DNA of 37,360 nucleotides from Prochlorococcus sp. AG-347-I04 (GTDB lineage: Bacteria; Cyanobacteriota; Cyanobacteriia; PCC-6307; Cyanobiaceae), in assembly GCA_003281625.1 (NCBI GenBank), contig QCBL01000012.1, forward strand, positions 1 through 37,360, given 5' to 3'. Below the pieces are notes generated by a model, which saw only the letters and a list, made by a program, of their open reading frames with translations, searched no databases and was not told the DNA's origin. Position numbers and translations under genes: made by a program. Positions 17,953 through 26,320 of the stretch are shown here, piece by piece. Within the stretch, counting starts at the first letter, position 1; each line of letters starts with the position of its first letter.

Positions 17953-18408
17953 ATGGCTAAAAGAGTACAAGTCGCATTAACTGAATCAATCGCATCACTT
18001 GGTAAAGAAGGAGATCTAGTTGAAGTAGCACCAGGATACGCAAGAAACTTTCTATTACCTTATGGCAAGGCAATGAATGTAACGCCAGCAGTCCTTAAAC
18101 AAATTGAAAGGAAGAAAGAAAAAGAAAAAATCGCTGCTGATAAATTAAAGCAAGAAGCTTTAGATTTCCAAACTGCATTATCTACAATAGGTAGGTTCAC
18201 TATCAAAAAACAGGTTGGAGAAGATGGTGTCCTTTTTGGAACGGTTACCAATGGCGATGTTGCCGAAGCAATAGAAGCCGCAACTAAAAAAGAAATTGAT
18301 AGAAGAAATATTACTGTTCCTGATATTCATAATTTAGGTTCCTTTACTGCAAAGATAAAATTACATCCAGAAGTAAATGCAGAAGTAAATATTGAAGTAA
18401 CAAGTTAA
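17953..18408 (+). CDS. rplI: 50S ribosomal protein L9
   Basis: Large-subunit protein that binds 23S rRNA and helps keep the reading frame. The preferred start at 17953 gives 151 residues beginning [25 protein letters not shown] in family fashion; an ATG 15 bases upstream (17938) would add five atypical residues and is rejected. The N-terminal domain has [14 protein letters not shown], followed by the long Lys/Glu connecting helix (about 60-80) and the C-terminal domain with [17 protein letters not shown]. dnaB follows 58 bp later, an order (rplI-dnaB) seen widely in bacteria. Confidence 0.97.
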   Translation: MAKRVQVALTESIASLGKEGDLVEVAPGYARNFLLPYGKAMNVTPAVLKQIERKKEKEKIAADKLKQEALDFQTALSTIGRFTIKKQVGEDGVLFGTVTNGDVAEAIEAATKKEIDRRNITVPDIHNLGSFTAKIKLHPEVNAEVNIEVTS

Positions 18409-18466
18409 TCAATTTGTTGCATTATTTTAAAAAGTAGCCAGAGTATATATCTAAGCAATTAAAGAT

Positions 18467-19849
18467 ATGGTTTCCGTACCTTTTCCAAATAATGGGCAAA
18501 ATAAAAATTTTAAGAAGGATTTTAATAGTGAAAATTCTGGATTAGTACCTCCTCAAAACGTTCAAGCAGAGGAAGCTGTTCTTGGTGGCATACTTCTTGA
18601 TCCAGACGCGATCGGAAGAATCGCAGACTTAATTAAACCTGAAGCTTTTTATATAAATGCCCATCAAGAGATTTATAGAACAGCATTAATGTTGCATACT
18701 CAGGGTAAACCAACTGATTTAACATCAATGAGTGCTTGGTTAGCAGATAATGGATCTCTAGAAAAAATTGGAGGGAACAGCAAACTGGTAGAACTAGTTG
18801 AAAATGTTTCCTCTACAGCATCCATAGAACAAGTTGCTAATTTAATTAATGACAAATTCATGAGAAGGCAACTTATCAGATCTGGGAATGAAGTGGTTCA
18901 ACTAGGTTTTGATCAAGCTCAAGATACTAATGAAGTTCTAGATAAAGCAGAGCAAAAAATATTTGAAATCAGTCAAGAAAAACCTTCAAAAGGTCTTACT
19001 CAAGCAGCTGAAATCCTTACAAGTACTTTCAATGAAATAGAGTCAAGATCATTAGGTACATCAGTAGCTGGAATTCCTGTAAATTTCTATGATCTTGATG
19101 CAATGACTCAAGGTTTTCAAAGAAGTGATTTGATAATTGTTGCTGGAAGACCTTCAATGGGGAAAACTTCAATAGTTCTTAATCTGGCTAAAAATGTTGC
19201 ACAATCTCAAGATTTACCTGTGTGTGTATTTAGCCTTGAAATGAGTAAAGAACAGCTTACATATAGATTACTCTCTATGGAAGTTGGAATTGAGAGTGGC
19301 AGGCTAAGAACAGGAAGATTACAGCAAGATGAATGGCCATTACTCGGAGAAGGTATCAATTCATTAGGTCAATTACCAATATTTATAGATGACAAGCCTA
19401 ACTTAAGTGTTTTAGAGATGAGATCTCTGTGCAGAAGATTAATAGCTGAACAAAAAAAAGAACTTGGATTAATTGTGATTGATTACCTCCAGTTGATGGA
19501 GGGATCAACCCCTGATAATAGAGTGCAAGAACTTTCACGAATAACAAGAGGTCTTAAAAGCATGGCCAGAGAATTAAAAGTACCAGTAGTAGCTTTATCT
19601 CAGCTTAGTAGAGGGGTAGAGTCTAGAACAAACAAAAGACCAATGTTAAGTGATCTAAGAGAATCAGGATCTATTGAACAAGACGCAGATTTAGTATTAA
19701 TGATTTATAGAGATGAATACTATAATCCAGATACTGAAGATAGAGGAATTACAGAAATCATTGTCACTAAACATAGAAATGGACCCGTAGGAACTGTTAA
19801 ATTATTATTTGAGCCTCAATTTACGAGATTTAGGAATTTAGCTAATTAA
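18467..19849 (+). CDS. dnaB: Replicative DNA helicase DnaB
   Basis: Hexameric helicase that unwinds the fork ahead of the polymerase. The 460-residue protein has the N-terminal primase-interaction domain (about 25-130, starting PPQNVQAEEAVLGGILLD), a linker helix, and the RecA-type ATPase with Walker A GRPSMGKT (227-234), Walker B LGLIVIDYLQLM, and the DNA-binding and arginine-finger segments (LSRGVESR, LRESGSIEQDADLV). It is full length and uninterrupted: the intein found in dnaB of some cyanobacteria is absent. The stop is 12 bp before mnmG. Confidence 0.98.
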   Translation: MVSVPFPNNGQNKNFKKDFNSENSGLVPPQNVQAEEAVLGGILLDPDAIGRIADLIKPEAFYINAHQEIYRTALMLHTQGKPTDLTSMSAWLADNGSLEKIGGNSKLVELVENVSSTASIEQVANLINDKFMRRQLIRSGNEVVQLGFDQAQDTNEVLDKAEQKIFEISQEKPSKGLTQAAEILTSTFNEIESRSLGTSVAGIPVNFYDLDAMTQGFQRSDLIIVAGRPSMGKTSIVLNLAKNVAQSQDLPVCVFSLEMSKEQLTYRLLSMEVGIESGRLRTGRLQQDEWPLLGEGINSLGQLPIFIDDKPNLSVLEMRSLCRRLIAEQKKELGLIVIDYLQLMEGSTPDNRVQELSRITRGLKSMARELKVPVVALSQLSRGVESRTNKRPMLSDLRESGSIEQDADLVLMIYRDEYYNPDTEDRGITEIIVTKHRNGPVGTVKLLFEPQFTRFRNLAN

Positions 19850-19861
19850 ATCGATCCTAAA

Positions 19862-21829
19862 ATGCAAGATCATCACTCAACAAATGAATCTTTTGACATC
19901 ATCGTTATTGGAGGAGGACATGCAGGATGCGAAGCAGCTATAACAACAGCAAAATTAGGATTTTCTACAGCCTTATTTACAATCAATTTAGATAGGATTG
20001 CCTGGCAACCTTGCAACCCTGCAGTTGGAGGGCCGGCAAAAAGTCAGTTGGTACATGAAGTTGATGCATTAGGTGGAATTATTGGTAAATTAGCTGATCA
20101 GACAGCTATACAAAAAAGAATATTAAATGCAAGTAGAGGCCCAGCTGTATGGGCATTAAGAGCTCAAACAGATAAAAGAGAATACTCAAAAAAGATGATT
20201 GAAATACTACAAAATACAGATAATTTATCTTTAAAAGAAGCAATGATTACTGAACTGGATATTGAAAAAACTGAAGAAATTGGATTGAACTCAAAAAAAA
20301 TCGTAAAAAAAAGAATAAAGGGTGTAAGGACTTTCTTTGGTAGTTATTATTCAGCAAGATCAGTTATCATCACAGCTGGTACTTTCTTAGAAGGAAGAAT
20401 ATGGATTGGAAATAAATCAATGTCAGCTGGTAGATCGGGCGAACAAGCAGCAAAAGGTCTTACTCAAAATTTGCACGAAATTGGTATCAAAACAGAACGT
20501 TTAAAGACAGGAACTCCAGCAAGAGTTGATAAAAGAAGTATCATTTTTGATGAATTAGATATTCAACCAAGTACTGCAGCAGATAAATATTTTTCGTTTG
20601 ATCCAAATATCAAAAATAATATGCCCCAAGTTAGTTGCCATATCACAAGAACTACTACCAAAACACATCAACTAATTCGAGACAATTTACATTTAACTCC
20701 CATTTACGGCGGTTTTATTGATAGTAAGGGGCCAAGATATTGTCCATCAATTGAAGATAAAATCGTTAAATTTGCTGATAAAGAATCACATCAAATTTTC
20801 TTAGAACCAGAAGGAATTAATACCCCTGAAATATATGTTCAAGGATTCTCTACAGGTTTACCTGAAAATATTCAATTAGAACTTCTAAGAACCTTACCTG
20901 GGTTAAATAAATGTAAAATGTTGAGACCAGCTTATGCTGTCGAGTATGACTATATACCTGCAACACAACTCCAAACATCACTCGAGACGAAAGAAATTGA
21001 ATATTTATTTAGCGCTGGACAAATTAATGGAACTACTGGTTATGAAGAAGCAGCAGCACAAGGATTAGTAGCCGGAGTCAACGCGACAAGAAAACTAAAC
21101 AAAAAAGATCCAATAATCTTTTCTAGAGAAAGCAGCTATATAGGAACAATGATAAATGATTTAATTACCAAAGATCTCAAAGAACCATATAGAGTTCTTA
21201 CTAGTAGGAGTGAATACAGGTTGACCCTTAGAGGAGATAATGCAGATAGGCGATTAACACCATTAGGTTATGAAATAGGGCTAATTGATGAGAAAAGATG
21301 GTCAGTCTATCAAGAAAAAATGAACCTCCTTGAAGAAGAAAAATTAAGATTAAAAAACACTCGTTTAAAAAACACGGATGAAATAGCAAAAAAACTAGAA
21401 TTAGCCACAGGCTCAAAAATCAAAGGCTCAACAACTTTGAAAGAACTCTTAAAAAGACCAAACTTTCATTATTCAGATTTAATTAAATATAATTTGACTG
21501 AAAAAAATATAGCTTCTTCAATCCAGGAAGGAGTTGAAATAGATATTAAATACGAGGGTTATCTTAAAAGACAAAAAAACAATATTGAACAAATAAATCG
21601 TCAAAGCTGTAAATCTCTACCTCAAGAAATAAATTATGAAAAGATAGATACATTATCTTTAGAGGCTAGAGAAAATTTGAATAAGATAAAGCCAAAAAAT
21701 TTTGGTGATGCTTCAAAAATTCCTGGAGTAAGCAAAGCTGATTTAACTGCATTACTTGTTTGGCTAAAAATACGAGAAATAAAAAAAGAAAAGCCAAATA
21801 TTTTTGTCAAAAAAAAGTTATCATCTTAA
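19862..21829 (+). CDS. mnmG: tRNA uridine-5-carboxymethylaminomethyl modification enzyme MnmG (GidA)
   Basis: FAD-binding partner of MnmE; together they install the cmnm5 group on wobble U34 of tRNAs reading split codon boxes. The 655-residue protein has the dinucleotide motif [11 protein letters not shown] (15-25), the [22 protein letters not shown] stretch given here only by its ends, the [13 protein letters not shown] segment, and the C-terminal helical domain for MnmE binding (ending in the [17 protein letters not shown] element). A Lys/Asn-rich stretch near 490-520 is typical of this A+T-rich genome. It follows dnaB by 12 bp. Confidence 0.98.
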   Translation: MQDHHSTNESFDIIVIGGGHAGCEAAITTAKLGFSTALFTINLDRIAWQPCNPAVGGPAKSQLVHEVDALGGIIGKLADQTAIQKRILNASRGPAVWALRAQTDKREYSKKMIEILQNTDNLSLKEAMITELDIEKTEEIGLNSKKIVKKRIKGVRTFFGSYYSARSVIITAGTFLEGRIWIGNKSMSAGRSGEQAAKGLTQNLHEIGIKTERLKTGTPARVDKRSIIFDELDIQPSTAADKYFSFDPNIKNNMPQVSCHITRTTTKTHQLIRDNLHLTPIYGGFIDSKGPRYCPSIEDKIVKFADKESHQIFLEPEGINTPEIYVQGFSTGLPENIQLELLRTLPGLNKCKMLRPAYAVEYDYIPATQLQTSLETKEIEYLFSAGQINGTTGYEEAAAQGLVAGVNATRKLNKKDPIIFSRESSYIGTMINDLITKDLKEPYRVLTSRSEYRLTLRGDNADRRLTPLGYEIGLIDEKRWSVYQEKMNLLEEEKLRLKNTRLKNTDEIAKKLELATGSKIKGSTTLKELLKRPNFHYSDLIKYNLTEKNIASSIQEGVEIDIKYEGYLKRQKNNIEQINRQSCKSLPQEINYEKIDTLSLEARENLNKIKPKNFGDASKIPGVSKADLTALLVWLKIREIKKEKPNIFVKKKLSS

Positions 21830-21910
21830 AAGCATTCCGTTTAAGCACTGAATAATAAACTTTTTAACTCACCAAAAATTTTATGGGAAGAAAAAGCCTC
21901 TACTTTTTTA

Positions 21911-22453
21911 GTGAAAAATTCATTACCAAAAATATCTGGTCCATGGAAATTGATGCTGCTTGGGGATGGAAGTCCAACTAGACATTTACAACTTTTAACT
22001 AATCAAGAGACAAAAATTAAATTAATTTCAATGCGAGTAGATCCTCTATTCATTGAAGAAGGCCCTGAAGAATTAATTCAATTAAATGGACCTTTAATTA
22101 GAAGACAAGTATGGATTAAAAACAATAATAAAAACCTAGCATGGGCTGAAAGTTGGTGGAATGCAGAACAAGTTAATGAAAATTTAAAAGCCAAAGAAGA
22201 ACCAATTTGGAAGAATTTGACACAAGACAGATCAGAATTATTTAGAGAAGTTGACAGAATTTCACTTGTTAATTCAAATTGGTTAGAGGATCAATTTTGT
22301 TTTAAAGGGCCATTCTGGTCAAGAAATTATAGATTTTTTAGAGACAAAAAGCCCCTAACAATTATTAGAGAAGTATTCAATCCATATTTAGAAAGTTTAT
22401 TAGGATATTCAGGAATTAAAGAATTTATGAAACTATACTCTTCTTCTTCTTGA
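21911..22453 (+). CDS. Chorismate--pyruvate lyase, cyanobacterial type
   Basis: Likely makes 4-hydroxybenzoate from chorismate, the first committed step to plastoquinone in cyanobacteria. The 180-residue protein carries the family hallmark LLGDGSPTRHLQLLT (16-30) and the later VWIKNN, WAESWWNAE and PFWSRNYRFF segments; the chorismate-lyase-like fold (DUF98/UbiC relatives) is about this size. The start used is GTG at 21911, but the frame stays open upstream to 21845 with no ATG/GTG/TTG, and the extension reads plausibly as protein (see findings). The last 21 bases overlap the convergent gene. The link to plastoquinone is established for the Synechocystis homologue and inferred here. Confidence 0.78.
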   Translation: MKNSLPKISGPWKLMLLGDGSPTRHLQLLTNQETKIKLISMRVDPLFIEEGPEELIQLNGPLIRRQVWIKNNNKNLAWAESWWNAEQVNENLKAKEEPIWKNLTQDRSELFREVDRISLVNSNWLEDQFCFKGPFWSRNYRFFRDKKPLTIIREVFNPYLESLLGYSGIKEFMKLYSSSS

Positions 22454-22996
22454 TCTAGGAAGATTTCTTGATTTTGATTGAACCTGTTGGTTTGATTGAA
22501 GTCTCGAAGTATAATTCTCTTTTTCTGAAGCTCTTTGCCATCTTTCAACTTTTAAATCCATTTCATCTGGCCAATCTTCGTCCTTAATCTCTCTCACATA
22601 AGGTAATTTTTTTTGCTCAGTTGTATCTGTATTTTTTGGTTTCCTTAAAGATATTGCTTCTAAAGGTCGTTTTGAGTACTGTTTAGCAGATTCATAAGAA
22701 TTTGATTCTCTGGAAAATGTCTTAATATCGCTGTTATCATCGTATAAATTCTCATCATTCCAATCATCATTATCTTCATCAAAAAATAAATCCACTTTTT
22801 CAGATACCCATCTTCCTACTTTTTTAACACTCTTACTTGTTATTCCTTGAAAATCTGAGCTTCTTCTTTTTCCTGGCCTAGCACCAGATACTCCATCAAC
22901 AAATTGTCTTCCAGTTTCGAAAATTTTATCAACCTGTTTATCAACAATATTTTTATCAAAACTATTTCTAAGATTTCTAATTCTCCTTGAGTCCAT
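22433..22996 (-). CDS. Unknown charged protein, probably disordered
   Basis: I do not recognise a family. The 187-residue product is highly polar: a basic N-terminus (MDSRRIRNLRNSFDKN), a short ordered-looking part (about 18-70, with DGVSGARPGKRRSSDF and VGRWVSEKVDLFF), a strongly acidic Asp/Asn run (about 73-93), then a Lys/Ser/Gln-rich region with a WPDEMDLKVERWQRAS segment, and an Arg-rich end (RSRRRR). Alternating acidic and basic blocks suggest nucleic-acid or ribosome binding, but no domain supports that. The 3' end overlaps the chorismate lyase gene by 21 bp, tail to tail. The conserved-looking Trp-containing segments make a real gene likely. Confidence 0.72.
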   Translation of the reverse strand: MDSRRIRNLRNSFDKNIVDKQVDKIFETGRQFVDGVSGARPGKRRSSDFQGITSKSVKKVGRWVSEKVDLFFDEDNDDWNDENLYDDNSDIKTFSRESNSYESAKQYSKRPLEAISLRKPKNTDTTEQKKLPYVREIKDEDWPDEMDLKVERWQRASEKENYTSRLQSNQQVQSKSRNLPRSRRRRV

Positions 22997-23079
22997 AAAT
23001 TATTTTGCTTTTTAAAATATAAATTACATTAAGAAATAAATAATTCCAATTATAGAAACAAAAACACATCTTAATATTT

Positions 23080-23607
23080 TTAATCAAACAAAATTAAACA
23101 GTTTTTATCCCATAATCCATTAAAGAAATTTACACAACATTTTTTACAAGCAATATTCTTTATCCTTTTCCTATAGAAAAATTTCTGACCACAATTTTGA
23201 CAAGTTCCTATGTATTTTAATTCTCTTCTTTCAATAGGAAATGAGTGCCTCACAGAAATTTGAAAATTCTTCTCTTTATCGTTAATTTCATTCATCTTTT
23301 CTAAGAAATTTGGACCATGTATCTCATTTTTTTTTAATATTCTATCTACCCATGCATGAATCATTTCATGGCATAAAGTACTGTTTATTTCACTTATAGA
23401 TAATTTACTCAAAATAGGTTTCGATAAGATAATTTCAGAATCTACAAGACCATTAATTCGTTTTCTTCTATAAAAACCAGCAGTAGTTTTTAATCTATTA
23501 TCACTCCATCTAACTTTTACTAAAGGTTGATAATTAACCGCTAAAGAATTTTCAAAATATTGGCTATTAAATTTATGAAATAAAGGTAAAAGAGGAATTA
23601 CAGGCAT
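23080..23607 (-). CDS. SprT-like zinc metalloprotein
   Basis: Member of the SprT/Spartan-type zincin group. The 175-residue protein has the zinc motif HEMIH (80-84) in LCHEMIHAWVDRI, a third likely ligand His97 (IHGPNF), and a C-terminal zinc ribbon with Cys136, Cys139, Cys154 and Cys157 (CQNCG...CKKCC). That HExxH plus CxxC...CxxC layout defines bacterial SprT-like proteins, whose substrates are unknown; eukaryotic relatives cleave DNA-protein crosslinks. There is no signal peptide, so it is probably cytoplasmic. It is divergent from the NTF2-like gene and lies 83 bp upstream of the unknown charged protein gene on the same strand. Confidence 0.85.
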   Translation of the reverse strand: MPVIPLLPLFHKFNSQYFENSLAVNYQPLVKVRWSDNRLKTTAGFYRRKRINGLVDSEIILSKPILSKLSISEINSTLCHEMIHAWVDRILKKNEIHGPNFLEKMNEINDKEKNFQISVRHSFPIERRELKYIGTCQNCGQKFFYRKRIKNIACKKCCVNFFNGLWDKNCLILFD

Positions 23608-23692
23608 TATGAATTAAAATTAGTATTATTTTGACAAAAAAAGCCATCAAAAACGATTTCTTTTCTTAAAGTAATAAAAAAATCAAATCAAC

Positions 23693-24112
23693 ATGGATGC
23701 AACACTAGTTAAAGATATCGGAATTAAAGCATTATTAGTTGGCGGAGCTGTACTAGTTTCTTTTTGGACTTTTAATGCAGTCAAATTAGTTATAAGCGCC
23801 AGAGGAATTAATCCACTAGTAAGAAAGTTTTTTGATCAAATAGCTGCTGGCAGAATTGATGCAGCATATGGTTTGACTACAAAAACTTATAAAACTCATG
23901 TTAAGCGCCAAGACTTTCTTAAATTTTTAGCTAGTTTAAACCTCAATAAATACAGAAATTTAAAATCAGGAAGACCTAGAGTCCAAGAAGATCAAATCAT
24001 AATAACTTTGAATTTAAAATCGGAGGATAAACAAGATGAGCTTCCATTGGATTTTACTTTCGCAAAAACTGACAATGATTGGAAAATAGACAGAATAGCA
24101 AAAGTGAATTAA
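23693..24112 (+). CDS. Membrane-anchored NTF2-like protein of unknown function
   Basis: The 139-residue protein has one N-terminal hydrophobic helix (about 13-32) followed by a small soluble domain (about 42-139). The pattern of that domain, a helix pair with FFDQIAAGRIDAAYGLTTKTY and then strands ending FTFAKTDNDWKIDRIAKV, is typical of cystatin/NTF2-like domains such as DUF4864, which have no known common function. The soluble part would lie outside the cytoplasm or simply be tethered; orientation cannot be read with certainty. It precedes the DNA ligase by 9 bp and so is probably co-transcribed with it. No link in function is evident. Confidence 0.7.
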   Translation: MDATLVKDIGIKALLVGGAVLVSFWTFNAVKLVISARGINPLVRKFFDQIAAGRIDAAYGLTTKTYKTHVKRQDFLKFLASLNLNKYRNLKSGRPRVQEDQIIITLNLKSEDKQDELPLDFTFAKTDNDWKIDRIAKVN

Positions 24113-24121
24113 TAATTTCTT

Positions 24122-25450
24122 GTGAGGCAAAAAGAATTGTTTAAAGAAGAGATAATACATCAATTAGAATTACACCCAAGTAGATTAGATAAAGAAAAAA
24201 TCATCTCTGAAGCAATGGAACAAGGACTAGATGATTTTTTTGAAGGAATCCGTATGGCACTTGATCCATTGGTAACTTTTGGTGTAAAAATTGTTCCTGA
24301 AAAAGAGAATGAAAAAAGTCAAAATTTTTTATGGAAAGATTTTAAGGAATTAGCAAATAAGCTAATTCAAAGAGAACTTACTGGTCACGCTGCTCGCGAT
24401 GCAATTATTACGGCCATGGAGTCTGCTAAAAAAGAAGAGTGGAATGGATTTTATAGACGAGTTTTAATTAAAGATCTTAGATGTGGTGTTTCTGAAAAAA
24501 CAATCAATAAGATAGCAAAGAAATTTCCCAAATATGCGATTCCTATTTTTTCTTGTCCTTTAGCTCATGACAGTGCAAATCATGAAAAAAAAATGATAGG
24601 AAAAAAGCAAATTGAAATCAAATTAGATGGTGTGCGCGTCTTAACTATTATTAGACAAAATAAAGTAGAAATGTTTTCTCGTAATGGAAAACAATTCCAT
24701 AATTTTGGTCATATTATCTCAGAAATAGAAAACGTCTTAAAAGATAATCCTGCACTCCAGGACTTAGTCTTAGATGGTGAAGTAATGAGCGCTAACTTTC
24801 AGGATTTAATGAAACAAGTTCATAGAAAAGATGGCAAACAAACAAAAGACGCAGTTCTACACCTATTTGACTTATGTCCCCTTGAAAACTTCCAAAAAGG
24901 TAGATGGAACACTAGTCAAACAGCAAGAAGTTTATTAGTAAAAGAATGGGTAGCAAAACATTCTAGGCTTCTAAGACATATAAAAACTCTTGAATGGGAA
25001 AATGTAGATCTCGACACCATCGAAGGACAGAAAAGATTTGTAGAGCTGAATAAATCTGCCGTGGAAGGCGGATATGAAGGAGTAATGATTAAAGATCCTG
25101 ATGCTATGTATGAATGTAAAAGAACACACAGTTGGTTAAAAGCAAAACCTTTTATTGAAGTCACTTTAAAGGTTGTATCGGTTGAGGAAGGCACAGGTCG
25201 CAATAAAGGTAGACTAGGAGCTGTCTTTGTAGAGGGGGAAGATGATGGGCATGAATACAGTCTTAGTTGTGGAAGCGGATTTAGTGATATCCAACGTGAA
25301 GAATATTGGTCAAAACGGAATCAACTTATTGGTCAACTTGTAGAAATCAGAGCTGATGCTAAAACTAAATCCAAGGATGCGGTGGCTTTTAGTCTTAGGT
25401 TTCCTAGATTCAAATGCTTTAGAGGATTTAAAGCTGGAGAAAAAATTTAA
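24122..25450 (+). CDS. ATP-dependent DNA ligase
   Basis: Nucleotidyltransferase that seals nicks by an enzyme-AMP intermediate. The 442-residue protein has all core motifs: motif I KLDGVR with the adenylated Lys167 (167-172), the DGE motif (218-220), motif IV EGVMIK (319-324), motif V with WLKAK (338-342), and an OB-fold C-terminus (about 345-442). An N-terminal helical DNA-binding domain precedes it (about 1-155), with the phage/archaeal/eukaryote-type signature DLRCGVSEKTINKI (118-131). It has no polymerase or nuclease part, so it is not a LigD fusion, and its motifs are not those of the NAD-dependent LigA. Start GTG at 24122, 9 bp after the previous gene. A cyanobacterium should replicate with LigA, so this is probably a repair or acquired second ligase. 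Confidence 0.92.
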   Translation: MRQKELFKEEIIHQLELHPSRLDKEKIISEAMEQGLDDFFEGIRMALDPLVTFGVKIVPEKENEKSQNFLWKDFKELANKLIQRELTGHAARDAIITAMESAKKEEWNGFYRRVLIKDLRCGVSEKTINKIAKKFPKYAIPIFSCPLAHDSANHEKKMIGKKQIEIKLDGVRVLTIIRQNKVEMFSRNGKQFHNFGHIISEIENVLKDNPALQDLVLDGEVMSANFQDLMKQVHRKDGKQTKDAVLHLFDLCPLENFQKGRWNTSQTARSLLVKEWVAKHSRLLRHIKTLEWENVDLDTIEGQKRFVELNKSAVEGGYEGVMIKDPDAMYECKRTHSWLKAKPFIEVTLKVVSVEEGTGRNKGRLGAVFVEGEDDGHEYSLSCGSGFSDIQREEYWSKRNQLIGQLVEIRADAKTKSKDAVAFSLRFPRFKCFRGFKAGEKI

Positions 25451-25564
25451 ATTTTAAAAATAATATTAAAAAGTGGTCAATGAAATATGTGGTTTTTAAG
25501 TAGAACAACTAAAAATATTGGCTATAAAATATAAGAATAAACATCAGGACTTTTTGATAGAATT

Positions 25565-25717
25565 ATGACGCAGAAAACAGTTTTCAAATTCATAAAAACA
25601 CCTTGTGGACAGGCAAAATATATAGAATTAGAAGCCAACAAAACTTTACTAGGTAAATTTAGGCTTTTGTGGTTTATCTTAATTGCATCTCTTAGAGATT
25701 GGAATATTAAAAAGTAA
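25565..25717 (+). CDS. Small unknown protein (50 aa)
   Basis: A 50-codon frame starting ATG at 25565 fills most of the 271-bp gap between the ligase and the convergent VTT gene. The product starts MTQKTVFKFIKTPCGQAKYI, has a possible short hydrophobic segment (LLWFILIASL, about 34-43) and ends DWNIKK. I recognise no family. A TATAAAAT-like element lies at about 25522-25531, a suitable distance upstream for a promoter. The stop is 4 bp from the stop of the opposing gene. Codon use and the amphipathic-to-hydrophobic layout look protein-like, and picocyanobacteria encode many such short proteins, but conservation is needed to confirm it. Confidence 0.5.
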   Translation: MTQKTVFKFIKTPCGQAKYIELEANKTLLGKFRLLWFILIASLRDWNIKK

Positions 25718-25721
25718 ATTC

Positions 25722-26318
25722 TTAGGAGTTTTCAAAATAATCTCTGGAGTATTTAGCTGAGAGATAAACAACTAAAAAAGTTGAAATAATACCAACGATA
25801 GTCATATATAAATTATTTGGTGATTGCACATTTTTTAGCTCCTGAATACTTTTTGCCAAACTACCTATTGAGCAATAAAGAAAAGTTCCTGGAATTATCC
25901 CAAGAAGACCAAGAGCGAAATCTCGAAATTTAACATTATTTAAACCATAAAAATAATTAAGAATACTGAAGGGAAATATCGGCGATAATCTCGCTAAAAA
26001 AATTAATTTAAGTCCACCTTTTTCTACTACTTTTTCCATAATACGTAATTTTGGATAACGACTAATAAGATTTTTTAACTTTTGTGCAAAAAAACTTTTT
26101 GATACAAAAAAAGCAAATGATGCTCCTATGGATGCTGAAATAAAGACGATAATTGATCCTAAATATGAGCCATATAAAAAACCTGATAATAAAGATAACC
26201 AAGAAGCTGGAAGTATAAATAAAACAATTAAAATATAAATGCAAACAAACGAAAAGATCCCAATTCCAGTATTAAAAAAAAAAGACAAATTATAAATATT
26301 TTCAAGAAATATATTCAT
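25722..26318 (-). CDS. TVP38/TMEM64 (VTT domain) family membrane protein
   Basis: Inner-membrane protein of the VTT/DedA-related superfamily, whose members are implicated in lipid scrambling or transport; the exact role is unknown. With the ATG at 26318 it has 198 residues and about five hydrophobic helices (roughly 14-38, 42-75, 125-150, 165-185 plus a re-entrant part). The family core is visible as LPASWLSLLSGFLYG near the N-terminus, ASIGASFAFFVSKSF, and LIFLARLSPIFPFSILNYFYGL. A TTG at 26324 could serve as an alternative start and would overlap the valS stop by four bases; either way the two genes are translationally close and surely co-transcribed. It converges on the 50-residue ORF. Confidence 0.85.
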   Translation of the reverse strand: MNIFLENIYNLSFFFNTGIGIFSFVCIYILIVLFILPASWLSLLSGFLYGSYLGSIIVFISASIGASFAFFVSKSFFAQKLKNLISRYPKLRIMEKVVEKGGLKLIFLARLSPIFPFSILNYFYGLNNVKFRDFALGLLGIIPGTFLYCSIGSLAKSIQELKNVQSPNNLYMTIVGIISTFLVVYLSAKYSRDYFENS

Positions 26319-26320
26319 TC

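Noticed and set aside
18467..19849. Intein in dnaB (also considered for dnaX)
   Set aside because: Both proteins are of normal length and their conserved motifs are uninterrupted.
23631..23658. Perfect TTGACA at 23631-23636 upstream of the NTF2-like gene
   Set aside because: No acceptable -10 hexamer lies 16-18 bases downstream (ACGATT, CGATTT and GATTTC are poor), so I do not call a promoter.
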